A stretch of DNA of 64,000 bases from CALFCX01 sp964603025 (GTDB taxonomy: Bacteria; Margulisbacteria; WOR-1; JAKLHX01): assembly GCA_964603025.1 (NCBI GenBank), contig CAZRTO010000001.1, positions 1 to 64,000 of the forward strand, given 5' to 3'. The notes beneath the pieces were generated by a model that was not told the DNA's origin, searched no databases, and saw only the letters and a list, made by a program, of their open reading frames with translations. Made by a program: the position numbers and the translations under genes. Shown piece after piece: positions 50,166 to 57,947 of this stretch. Each line of letters starts with the position of its first letter. The first letter of the stretch is position 1.

Positions 50166-50492
50166 TCACATCCCTCTCAAATCACCGCCGGACATCTTAG
50201 CTTCCTTGGCTATACTCTCCTCCACAAGCCGGTTAAGGCCAAAAACATCGCTCTCCGCAAGCTGTCTGATCATTTCATCAGTGAGCATGTCCGAGTATAA
50301 ACTGTTGTTAATATTATCATCTAACATGTCGTTCTTCCACTGGTTCTTGAAAATTTCCTTTAACATCCCCTGCAAAAATACCGATGAGAACGCAGCGGCA
50401 TATTCTTTGCTTGTTGCGTTCTGTCCTCCCGGCGCAGACATGCCGACTGGAGCATCCGGCACAGCCCCTATGGGAGGCAAATACATAGACAT
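50166..50492 (-). CDS. flgJ: FlgJ-type rod-binding protein (no muramidase domain)
   Basis: 108 aa, corresponding only to the N-terminal rod-cap domain of FlgJ (EYAAAFSSVFLQGMLKEIFK, LYSDMLTDEMIRQLAESDVF). The peptidoglycan hydrolase domain of gamma-proteobacterial FlgJ is absent, as in many phyla. Lies directly after flgI. Confidence 0.93.
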   Translation of the reverse strand: MSMYLPPIGAVPDAPVGMSAPGGQNATSKEYAAAFSSVFLQGMLKEIFKNQWKNDMLDDNINNSLYSDMLTDEMIRQLAESDVFGLNRLVEESIAKEAKMSGGDLRGM

Positions 50493-50493
50493 G

Positions 50494-51681
50494 CTACATC
50501 ACCTCTATTTCGGTATTCATGGCTCCCGAAGCTTTTATTGCCTGCAGTATGGCTATAAGCTCCCTAGAAGAAGCTCCTATTGCGTTCAGGCTCCTTATAA
50601 GATCCCCGAGCGTGGCTCCGCCGCCGACTTCGCTCAAAGGCCTGCTCTGTTCCGTAACTGAAAGGCTCTGCGCCGGAGAAAGTCCGGAGAGCATGTCGCG
50701 GCTGGACGGTTCGGCCACCGTAACCGTAATATGCCCGAAGGTAACCGCGACAGGAGCGATCCTGACATTTTCACCTATAACAACAGTACCGGTCCTCTCG
50801 TTTATAACGACCTTTGCCCTGACATCAGGGACTACCGTAAGGTTCTCAACCCTTGAGATAAGATCAACTATATCCTCCCCTATGGCGGCCGCTACTACTA
50901 TGGTCGACGGATCTTCAGCCTTCGCATCCATGCCGGCCTGGGCTATCGTATAGGCAACCCTCGAAGCGGTAGTAAAATCGGGTTCGTTCAATACCACTGA
51001 AAAGAAAGATGATGTGCCCACTCCGGACAAAAAAGCCTCTTCGGTAAGAGCCACCGAGGAGACCGACTCAAAATTAGCGTATACTTCCCTTTCGACTATG
51101 GCCCCGTTGGGTATCTTGCCCGAGGTCGATACTTCCGAACCGACGGAAGGAGCCCCGGGAACATGGACGCTCCCGACCGATAAAGGCCCCTGAGCCACGG
51201 CATAAACATTATTGTCCGCTCCCTGCAAAGGTGTCAGGAGAAGCGTACCGCCCCTCAAGCTTGTCGCATCCCCCAGCGATGACACTGTCACATCGATCCT
51301 CTTCCCGGGCTTAGAAAAAGCCGGCAGATTCGCGGTGACCATCACGGCGGCAACATTTTTGGATTTGAACTCCTGGGCTCTCGGGACGTTGGCCATGTTA
51401 TAGATCGGATTTGTCCCTGAGGTATTGAGCGGTGACGGTCCCTGAAGCCCCATGCGGGTCAAGAGGTTCGTAAGGGCCTGCTTCGTGAATTCGGTCTGCT
51501 GGCTGTCGCCCGTGTGCCTTAGGCCTACCACAAGACCGAATCCCATCAGCTGGTTGTCCCTGACCTCGCGTATTGAAGCTATGTCTTTTATCCTGACGGC
51601 AGGCGACTGAGCATGGATCTGGCCTGCACAGATCAAGACCGCCGAACAAACAAAAAGAAAAAAAGCCAGCTTATTTTTCAA
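50494..51681 (-). CDS. flgI: Flagellar P-ring protein FlgI
   Basis: 395 aa with a signal peptide (AFFLFVCSAVLICAGQIHAQ). VRIKDIASIREVRDNQLMGFGLVVGL and the long beta-rich body through the C-terminal LGDLIRSLNAIGASSRELIAILQAI are characteristic. The P-ring surrounds the rod at the peptidoglycan layer, so the cell is a diderm. Confidence 0.97.
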   Translation of the reverse strand: MKNKLAFFLFVCSAVLICAGQIHAQSPAVRIKDIASIREVRDNQLMGFGLVVGLRHTGDSQQTEFTKQALTNLLTRMGLQGPSPLNTSGTNPIYNMANVPRAQEFKSKNVAAVMVTANLPAFSKPGKRIDVTVSSLGDATSLRGGTLLLTPLQGADNNVYAVAQGPLSVGSVHVPGAPSVGSEVSTSGKIPNGAIVEREVYANFESVSSVALTEEAFLSGVGTSSFFSVVLNEPDFTTASRVAYTIAQAGMDAKAEDPSTIVVAAAIGEDIVDLISRVENLTVVPDVRAKVVINERTGTVVIGENVRIAPVAVTFGHITVTVAEPSSRDMLSGLSPAQSLSVTEQSRPLSEVGGGATLGDLIRSLNAIGASSRELIAILQAIKASGAMNTEIEVM

Positions 51682-51694
51682 TCTCGCCTTCTCC

Positions 51695-52282
51695 TTAAAA
51701 TATGAAGTTCAGCACTCTCATCAGGATGCCGGGGGATGATGATTCTCCGACTGCCCCCGTACCCTTTACGGACACTTCCGCATTTGCGACCTGATAAGAA
51801 TAGACCGTGTTCCATGAAGTTATGTCCTTCGGACGGATCATGCCTGATATCCTGATCTCCTGTTTTTCCTCGTTCACCGACACTTTGTGCATTCCGTCTA
51901 TCACGAGATTTCCGTCCGGCATCACTTCCCTGACAGTTACGGCAACCGTGGCCAGCACGTTGCTGGAACGCGTGGTCGAACCGGAACCTTTGAAAGCCTG
52001 GCTCCTCGATCCCTGCAAGCCTGCGGAAGGAGCGATCGTTCCCTGAAGTTTTTGTATGGTATGCGAAAAACTGGCTCCAAGGCTGTCCTGGTTCTGCGTG
52101 TCGGTGCCCGCCCTCTGTACGGCCGATGTGCTCTCAACTATCAGGACCATTATTACATCCCCTGCTTTGTAAGGCTTTTGTACCACGAAGGGGGAAGAGC
52201 TGTTCTCTATCCAGAGAGAGGATGAAAAAACAGCGGAGTTCATGAGCATCAGCATGCAAAACAACGCGGCAAATATCCTCAT
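51695..52282 (-). CDS. flgH: Flagellar L-ring protein FlgH, without an evident lipobox
   Basis: 195 aa. LWIENSSSPFVVQKPYKAGDVIMVLIVEST, MHKVSVNEEKQEIRISGMIRPKDI and DITSWNTVYSYQVANAEVS are FlgH blocks. The N-terminus is a plain signal peptide whose only cysteine (Cys9) is inside the hydrophobic core. The lipobox normally found in FlgH is therefore missing. It forms the outer membrane ring. Confidence 0.95.
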   Translation of the reverse strand: MRIFAALFCMLMLMNSAVFSSSLWIENSSSPFVVQKPYKAGDVIMVLIVESTSAVQRAGTDTQNQDSLGASFSHTIQKLQGTIAPSAGLQGSRSQAFKGSGSTTRSSNVLATVAVTVREVMPDGNLVIDGMHKVSVNEEKQEIRISGMIRPKDITSWNTVYSYQVANAEVSVKGTGAVGESSSPGILMRVLNFIF

Positions 52283-52287
52283 ATCAT

Positions 52288-52650
52288 CTACTCCAACACT
52301 TTTTTTATTTTGTTGTTCTCGTCCACAAGGACCACTTTTGTCTTGAACTTCACGGCGCTTTCTTCGTCCACCAATCCGTAGGATATTACTATTATCAGGT
52401 CGTTAACAACTCCCATTCGCGCGGCCCCCCCGTTCAGGCAAACGGTCCCTGATCCTTTTGGGCCTTCTATCAAATAGGTTTCAAATCGCTGCCCGTTGGT
52501 CACGTTAACGACCTGGACCTTTTCTCCTGACAGCATCCCGGAAGCGTCCAAAAGCTCCCGGTCAACGGTAAGAGAGCCTTCGTAATCTATACAGGCCTCG
52601 GTAACCCTTAGCCTGTGTATCTTTGAAAGGCATAACTGCCTGAGTATCAT
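52288..52650 (-). CDS. panD: Aspartate 1-decarboxylase, inside the flagellar operon
   Basis: 120 aa pyruvoyl enzyme proprotein. SKIHRLRVTEA with Lys10 near the active site, self-cleavage site YEGS (Gly25-Ser26, where Ser becomes the pyruvoyl group), then R55/Y59 and GGAARMGVVNDLIIVISYG. It makes beta-alanine for pantothenate/CoA. Its ATG overlaps the flgA stop as ATGA and it ends 5 bp before flgH. panB and panC are not nearby. Confidence 0.95.
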   Translation of the reverse strand: MILRQLCLSKIHRLRVTEACIDYEGSLTVDRELLDASGMLSGEKVQVVNVTNGQRFETYLIEGPKGSGTVCLNGGAARMGVVNDLIIVISYGLVDEESAVKFKTKVVLVDENNKIKKVLE

Positions 52651-53372
52651 ATTGCCTCCACCTCCCCGGTCCCTACAACCCTTCCGTCAACTATCTTTTT
52701 CGATCCAGGGTTCCTAACCCTTATATTAGCATTGATATGGCCGTCTTCAAGCGCCACGCCCCTTACCTTGACCAGAATGCCGTTCGAGCTCTTAAAAAGC
52801 GTGACCGTATCTCCTTTTTTTACCGCCGGCACTTCTTTGGGCATCCAGTCCAAAACAAGTCCTCCCCTGGATATCATGGTGGAAGCCTGCCTTCCCAGTG
52901 CTTTTTTAGCGTCGACGAGATAGTTGGACGGAAGATGCGTCACGTCCCTTTCGGAATATCCGATGTTCTTAGAGGTAAAAATATCTCCCTGGCGTATCCT
53001 TGAAGTAGCGACCACAACATTCCTGAATATCCTGATAGAAGTCCTTAGATTGACCCTTTCCTTTAACTGCGCGCCGGAATACAGTTCTATCGGGACGACA
53101 ACATCACCGGAAAGCGCCAGGTTCTCCGGATAAGCTATCCTCATCTCCATACCGGCAGATGCGGGAATCCTGCCGGTCTCACGGAAAGAGATCTCTACCC
53201 TGGCCTTATCAAGAAAAGGCGACCGTCTCACGATCTCGCTCTTCACCAGGGTTTCAAACCTTGCAAGATCCTCGCTGGAGGAATATACCGTACCGGAAAA
53301 AACCGCAGAAAAGACCAGACAAGCCGCCAACAATGCGGCGAGAAAACCTCCCTTAACGGAAATAGCCTTCAA
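52647..53372 (-). CDS. flgA: Flagellar P-ring assembly chaperone FlgA
   Basis: 241 aa. Signal peptide (AALLAACLVFSAVFSGTVYS), an N-terminal beta domain, then the SAF domain (VVVATSRIRQGDIFTSKNIG, GRQASTMISRGGLVLDWM) and a C-terminal VKVRGVALEDGHINANIRVRN. It helps FlgI assemble. Coupled to panD by ATGA. Confidence 0.94.
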   Translation of the reverse strand: MKAISVKGGFLAALLAACLVFSAVFSGTVYSSSEDLARFETLVKSEIVRRSPFLDKARVEISFRETGRIPASAGMEMRIAYPENLALSGDVVVPIELYSGAQLKERVNLRTSIRIFRNVVVATSRIRQGDIFTSKNIGYSERDVTHLPSNYLVDAKKALGRQASTMISRGGLVLDWMPKEVPAVKKGDTVTLFKSSNGILVKVRGVALEDGHINANIRVRNPGSKKIVDGRVVGTGEVEAI

Positions 53373-53376
53373 TTGC

Positions 53377-54183
53377 TCATCCTTTCATCTGTATTGCCGA
53401 AGTGACCATCTGTTCATAGCTCTGTATAGCCTTGGTGACCGTATCAAAAACCCGCTGTATCATGACCATGCGCATCATTTCCGATATCACGTCAACATTG
53501 GCCTGCTCAAGGGCTGACTGCTGTATGGCACCAAAACCGGTTTGTCCGGGCGTCCCGAAAATAGGGTCTCCCGAGGCTTCGGTCTGTGCGTACAGGTTCT
53601 GTCCAAGGCTCTTCAGTCCGGACGGATTTGAGAACTTGGCAAGATTGATCTGTCCTATCTCGTTCAGCTCCAAAGAGTCGTCGATTGAAACAAGGACAGT
53701 CCCGTCGAAACGGATAAGGACGCTGGTGGTGCCGTCGGGAAATATTATCGGCGGGTCGAGCAGCCTTCCGTTAGGGTCTACCATGTTGCCTGCGTTGTCC
53801 GAATGAAAGTTCCCGGCCCTGCTGTAGGCTGTAGTTCCGTCCGGCATCCTTAGCTGGAAGAAACCCTCTCCCTGGATAGCCACATCGAGAGGGTTGTTGG
53901 TTATTTCGATCGTTCCCTGTGAAAAATCCTTCGGAGTGCCGACCACCCTGACACCCAGCCCGGACTCGACCCTGTTCTTTGCATTACCTATGTCTTCCCG
54001 GCGGTCAAAAGCATCGTCGAGATAATTGGCAAAGTCCTTGTTCACATAGAACATGCTCTCTTTTTCAACTCTGCCCTTTTTAAAAGCTACCGTTTTGGAG
54101 TTGGCCAGGTTATTGGTTATATTGGACATCTCCTCCTCAAAGGTGTTGAGCCCGGTGGCCGCAATATACAAAGGTTGGAACAT
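53377..54183 (-). CDS. flgG: Flagellar distal rod protein FlgG
   Basis: 268 aa. PLYIAATGLNTFEEEMSNITNNLANSKTVAFKKGR at the start, LDVAIQGEGFFQLRMPDG, YSRAGNFHSD and the C-terminal NVDVISEMMRMVMIQRVFDT are the FlgG pattern. Follows the second rod gene by 21 bp. Confidence 0.95.
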   Translation of the reverse strand: MFQPLYIAATGLNTFEEEMSNITNNLANSKTVAFKKGRVEKESMFYVNKDFANYLDDAFDRREDIGNAKNRVESGLGVRVVGTPKDFSQGTIEITNNPLDVAIQGEGFFQLRMPDGTTAYSRAGNFHSDNAGNMVDPNGRLLDPPIIFPDGTTSVLIRFDGTVLVSIDDSLELNEIGQINLAKFSNPSGLKSLGQNLYAQTEASGDPIFGTPGQTGFGAIQQSALEQANVDVISEMMRMVMIQRVFDTVTKAIQSYEQMVTSAIQMKG

Positions 54184-54204
54184 GGTCGGGCACCTCCTAT
54201 GCTT

Positions 54205-54960
54205 TTATTGGACGGGCCTTCCTATCTCTATTATCTTCTGCATATCAGCTTCTCTGTTCTTTATTATCTTGGCCGCCAGTTCGTAAGACCTCTGGGTTGT
54301 AATGAGATTCGTCATTTCGTTTATTATGCTCACGTTGGACGATTCGATAAAACCTTGAGCGATGGTCGGGCTCTCATCTTCTTCATACACGACCCCTTGC
54401 TGAGGCGACTTAAAAAAAGAATTGTTCACCGAAACAAGAGAGGACGGATCCCTGAATTTCACCACCCTTATCTTGTCCACTTCAACATCATCTACCAGCA
54501 GCGCCCCATTCCTTGAAACTTCAAACTTTGAGCCTGGAGCTATCGATATCGGACCGGACCGTCCCATTACGGGAAAATTGCCCGAGGAAGTCAAAAGCCT
54601 GCCGTCTTCGTTGATGTAAAAACGCCCGTCCCTGGTAAAGAACTCTCCTTCCCGGGAAAGCACGACAAAATATCCGTCACCCCCTATCGCCATGTCGGTG
54701 TTCGATCCGGTCTTGAACATGGCCCCGTACCTCATATCGTTGTATGAACCGGTTACTTTAGGGATCGCCATAAATGAGGTCCCCCTGTTCTCCTCGGACC
54801 TTGTGGCGTTCTCGAGAGCAAGAGGAAATGAGGTCGCAACGACATCGGACTTTCTGTAACCCGGCGTCTGGGCGTTGGCTACGTTATTCATCAGCATCTT
54901 GGCCTTCATTTCGGAAGTCTCAAGAGCGTTTTTGCCTATCTCAAGTATCCTGTCGGCCAT
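54205..54960 (-). CDS. flgF: Flagellar proximal rod protein (FlgF-like)
   Basis: 251 aa, FlgF/FlgG family. MKAKMLMNNVANAQTPGYRK, NTDMAIGGDGYFVVLSREGEFFTRDG and the C-terminal INEMTNLITTQRSYELAAKI. Called FlgF because it lies directly upstream of the clear FlgG and is shorter; the two families overlap in sequence. Preceded by its own promoter. Confidence 0.9.
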   Translation of the reverse strand: MADRILEIGKNALETSEMKAKMLMNNVANAQTPGYRKSDVVATSFPLALENATRSEENRGTSFMAIPKVTGSYNDMRYGAMFKTGSNTDMAIGGDGYFVVLSREGEFFTRDGRFYINEDGRLLTSSGNFPVMGRSGPISIAPGSKFEVSRNGALLVDDVEVDKIRVVKFRDPSSLVSVNNSFFKSPQQGVVYEEDESPTIAQGFIESSNVSIINEMTNLITTQRSYELAAKIIKNREADMQKIIEIGRPVQ

Positions 54961-54991
54961 TAATGCCTCCGCCTGAGTTTAAGTTATATTT

Positions 54992-55019
54992 ATTATACAC
55001 AAAGACGCGGAAAAAGCAA
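54992..55019 (-). promoter_or_regulatory. Internal promoter ahead of flgF-flgG
   Basis: Minus strand TTGCTT (55014-55019), 16-bp spacer, TATAAT (54992-54997), in the 97-bp gap between the flhB-like gene and flgF. This is a sigma-70-type site. No sigma-28 or sigma-54 element was seen there. Confidence 0.5.
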
Positions 55020-55057
55020 CGTTTTTTTCTTGGAAAAAATCGCGAGGCCTGTATATA

Positions 55058-55414
55058 TCACTGTTTCAGTTTACTGTACAGTTTTTTCTTCTTTTCGGCC
55101 ATTTTGTCCAATTGATAGACGTAAAAAAGAACTTCGGCCACGAGAGTATATAGTTCAGCGGGTATCTGAGCATCAAGCTCAAGCTTCGAAAGCAGCTCTG
55201 CCAGCTTTGGATTTTCGTAAAGGGGGATCTCATTCTCGTCGGCGATACGGAGTATTTCGTCAGCCACCACCCCCCTGCCGGATGCCAGCACAAGCGGCGC
55301 CGCATCCTTTTCCACATCATACCTGAGCGCGATGGCGGTGCGTTTTTTCTCGCCGGATTCCTCCAGCTGGTCCTTTTTCTTTATGTTCTTCAGGGCTTCT
55401 TTGATCTCTGCCAT
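55058..55414 (-). CDS. FlhB C-terminal-domain-like protein (YlqH type)
   Basis: 118 aa, a stand-alone copy of the cytoplasmic switch domain of the export protein FlhB: RTAIALRYDVEKDAAPLVLASG, ENEIPLYENPKLAELL and AELYTLVAEVLFYVYQLDK. The autocleavage motif NPTH is replaced by EKKRT, so it cannot self-cleave like FlhB. The pair fliK-like/flhB-C-like matches Bacillus ylqG-ylqH. It ends 2 bp from its partner. Confidence 0.85.
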   Translation of the reverse strand: MAEIKEALKNIKKKDQLEESGEKKRTAIALRYDVEKDAAPLVLASGRGVVADEILRIADENEIPLYENPKLAELLSKLELDAQIPAELYTLVAEVLFYVYQLDKMAEKKKKLYSKLKQ

Positions 55415-55415
55415 T

Positions 55416-56759
55416 TTATATCGTGCTATCTATCCTGAAAAGCCTTTCCAAACCGAGCAAAGGTATCAGGAACGGTTTAATGCTGCACATCGTCTTGTTG
55501 ACCCGCGACTGGCACTCTTCGACATTATACCCTTTTTCGGAGAGCTTCCTTTTCAGGTTCACGCTTTCCGAATCGCACAGTCTTTTTGTGTCCTCTTCTT
55601 CCGTGTTAAAGAGCATCTTGACATTATTATCCCTTACGATCACCGATACCACCATTTTCCCCAGCGCCTCGGTCTCAAGCCCTATGGCAATGTGCGTATC
55701 ATTCATGTCGACCGCGTTCTTTCTTTTTGGGTCCTGTTTTACGATTATCTCCACGCTTGAAGGCGGGGTCAGCATGTTGTTAGGTATCTGATAATAAAGG
55801 TAGTCGTCCTGCTGCCCCATGTAGCTCTTGGATGCCCGCTGGCTTAGTATGGCCTGCGAAGTAAGGTTCTCCAAAAGGTCTCCGAGTTTTTTGGATGCGG
55901 CGATCACGGCTGACCTGGCGGCTTCGTTCTCAGGCGTGGCCGCGGCTTCTTTGGACAGGGCCCGGTTCTGTATACCGTCCAGAAGAGAATTGAGGGCCCT
56001 GATGTCGTTCATCAGATCGTCACGCCCTATCGCCGAGCTCCCCTCCGTGCCGAACTTATATTTTTTCGGCAGGTCCTCTATTATCGCCGAGAATTGCCCT
56101 ATCAGCGATGTTATCTGAGATAAAAGTGCTGGAGGAAATGATGAAGCGTTCATCTGTATGGAGGCCGAGAGCTGGGCAAGAGAACTGTTGAGAGCCGAAA
56201 GCTGGCCGGTCACGTTCGGGGTCTCTGAAAGCTGGTTGGACAGCATTTTTACGGCCTCGGACGAATTCGTTATGCCTTTTGTGAGCAGGACCATGGCGGC
56301 CTCCTGGGTACTGGAGGATTTATTGGTCCCCTCCGTCATGGCCATGGCTTTTATAAAGTTCTCGCGGCTCAGCTCCACGCCGAACCTGAGCATAAGCGAT
56401 GCCAGCTTAACATTGGCTTCTGTCGAAGGGATATTTATGGAAGTAAGGTGTGATGTAACATCGTTTACGGTAAGTTCCCTGACCGCCTGAGAAGCCGTTG
56501 TCGTTGAAGCAGAAGCGGTGGCCGTGGCTGCAGATGTCGAGGACTGCGCCGCAACTGACTGAGAAGCCTGAGTGGACGATGCCGCCTGGCTAGAGGACTG
56601 CGAAGATGCCGATTGGCTGGCAGACTGGGAAGAAGACGAGGTGGTTTGCTGAGTCTGGGTCTGTGTTTCCTGTTGCGTCTGGCTCTGGGATTTTGTCTGT
56701 GGCCATATCACCGGCTTGCCCGGATGTATGCCGCCCGCGGAAGTTTGAAGATCGGCCAT
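55416..56759 (-). CDS. FliK-like hook-length control protein (YlqG type)
   Basis: 447 aa. The first ~95 residues are a low-complexity Gln/Ser/Thr/Ala stretch. The middle is helical. The last ~130 residues (DYLYYQIPNNMLTPPSSVEI, THIAIGLETEALGKMVVSVI, VNLKRKLSEKGYNVEECQSR) look like the FliK C-terminal domain that contacts FlhB. First gene of the flagellar block, with its own promoter. The exact assignment (true FliK or YlqG paralogue) is uncertain. Confidence 0.72.
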   Translation of the reverse strand: MADLQTSAGGIHPGKPVIWPQTKSQSQTQQETQTQTQQTTSSSSQSASQSASSQSSSQAASSTQASQSVAAQSSTSAATATASASTTTASQAVRELTVNDVTSHLTSINIPSTEANVKLASLMLRFGVELSRENFIKAMAMTEGTNKSSSTQEAAMVLLTKGITNSSEAVKMLSNQLSETPNVTGQLSALNSSLAQLSASIQMNASSFPPALLSQITSLIGQFSAIIEDLPKKYKFGTEGSSAIGRDDLMNDIRALNSLLDGIQNRALSKEAAATPENEAARSAVIAASKKLGDLLENLTSQAILSQRASKSYMGQQDDYLYYQIPNNMLTPPSSVEIIVKQDPKRKNAVDMNDTHIAIGLETEALGKMVVSVIVRDNNVKMLFNTEEEDTKRLCDSESVNLKRKLSEKGYNVEECQSRVNKTMCSIKPFLIPLLGLERLFRIDSTI

Positions 56760-56777
56760 TGGTCACACCTCCACAAA

Positions 56778-56806
56778 ATGATATATTCACGGGCGGAAAA
56801 AGTCAA
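56778..56806 (-). promoter_or_regulatory. Promoter at the head of the flagellar locus
   Basis: Minus strand TTGACT (56801-56806), 17-bp spacer, TATCAT (56778-56783), followed by GGAGGTG and the ATG of the fliK-like gene. Confidence 0.6.
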
Positions 56807-56877
56807 CTTTTGGGAATATCGCACCCGTATATTGTATATATCGTGTATATCAATGGCAAACTTGCGGGAACCGATGA

Positions 56878-57603
56878 TTATTTCTGGGGCTTTGCCTGTG
56901 TCTTGGCTTTGGCATCTTCTTGAGCCGGCTGCTTGGCCTTGTCGGCGGCTGCTTGATCTCCCGCAGCGGCTTCGGCTGCAGGCGCTTCGGCGGCACCAAC
57001 TTCTATAGAGGCCGCATCCGCAGTGGCTGCTGGAGCAGCTTCCTCTTCGGTCGGAGAGCTGACTATGGCCACCGGTTCGTCTTTTGGGGTAAGAATGGTC
57101 ACGCCCTGAGGAGGCACTATACCAGAAACGTGGATGGATTCCCCTATCTTCAGAGGGGACACGTCTACCTTGATCTTGTCGGGAATATTACCCGGAAGAC
57201 ATTTAACCTCAAGCTGTCTCATCGAGTGTACGAGTATGCCGCCCTCAAGCTTCACGCCTTCCGGCTCTCCGACAAACTCGATAGCGACCTTGGTCCTTAT
57301 TTCCTCCTGCATATTGATCTTCAGAAAATCTATATGCATAACCTGATCGGTCATGAAATCGGTCTGCAGATCGTGAGCGAGCACCGGTATGGATTGGGAC
57401 CCTTTCTGGTCCTTTACCACAAGTGATATCAACGCGTTCTTGTTGGCCCCTTTGGAAAAAAGCGAGGAGAACTTCTTTCTGTCAACCTCTATGTTCAGCG
57501 GCTCCATACCCTGTCCGTAAACAACGGCAGGGATGCCCCCGCGCCCGCGGACCCTATTGCTTTTTTCGTTCCTTAGCGCTACTTCAAGATCAAGATTTTG
57601 CAT
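56878..57603 (-). CDS. rplY: 50S ribosomal protein L25 (CTC/TL5 form) with Ala/Glu-rich tail
   Basis: 241 aa. The N-terminal 5S rRNA-binding domain (LEVALRNEKSNRVRGRGGIP, AVVYGQGMEPLNIEV, HIDFLKI) is joined to the C-terminal TL5 beta domain (VKCLPGNIPDKIKVDVSPLK, GVTILTPKDEPVAIVSSPTE). A ~60-residue Ala/Glu/Lys/Gln tail, probably disordered, ends the protein; L25 of this class normally stops soon after the TL5 domain. About 118 bp follow before the flagellar genes, with no obvious terminator. Confidence 0.94.
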   Translation of the reverse strand: MQNLDLEVALRNEKSNRVRGRGGIPAVVYGQGMEPLNIEVDRKKFSSLFSKGANKNALISLVVKDQKGSQSIPVLAHDLQTDFMTDQVMHIDFLKINMQEEIRTKVAIEFVGEPEGVKLEGGILVHSMRQLEVKCLPGNIPDKIKVDVSPLKIGESIHVSGIVPPQGVTILTPKDEPVAIVSSPTEEEAAPAATADAASIEVGAAEAPAAEAAAGDQAAADKAKQPAQEDAKAKTQAKPQK

Positions 57604-57612
57604 ACGTTCTAA

Positions 57613-57927
57613 TTATAACTCGATTTTCCTGAAAAAACAACTTCTGTTGCCGGTATGGCAGGCCGGCCCGGTCTGCTTTATCTTGAGGAGGACGGCATCA
57701 GCATCACAGTCATAGTATATTTCCATGACTTCCTGAATATTGCCTGAAGTCTCCCCTTTCATCCAGTATTTTTGCCTGCTTCTGCTCCAATACCAGGCCT
57801 TTCTGTCCTTTATGGTCCTCTCCAAAGATTCTTTGTTCATATAAGCCAGCATCAGGACCTCATTTGTCTCATGGTCCTGCGCTATTGCCGGTATCAAGCC
57901 GTCCTTGTCAAATTTAAATTCCTGCAT
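57613..57927 (-). CDS. hisI: Phosphoribosyl-AMP cyclohydrolase
   Basis: 104 aa. VLMLAYMNKESLERTIKD, AWYWSRSRQKYWMKGETSGN and the metal-binding CDADAVLLKIKQTGPACHTG are the HisI domain; the fused HisE domain of some bacteria is absent. Third step of histidine synthesis. No other his gene is in the window. Confidence 0.96.
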   Translation of the reverse strand: MQEFKFDKDGLIPAIAQDHETNEVLMLAYMNKESLERTIKDRKAWYWSRSRQKYWMKGETSGNIQEVMEIYYDCDADAVLLKIKQTGPACHTGNRSCFFRKIEL

Positions 57928-57947
57928 AAATATTCTCCGCGTCAGAT

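Noticed and set aside
56590..56760. Gln/Ser-rich low-complexity DNA as a non-coding repeat
   Set aside because: It stays in frame with the FliK-like C-terminal domain and follows a good ribosome site, and low-complexity N-termini are common in FliK proteins.
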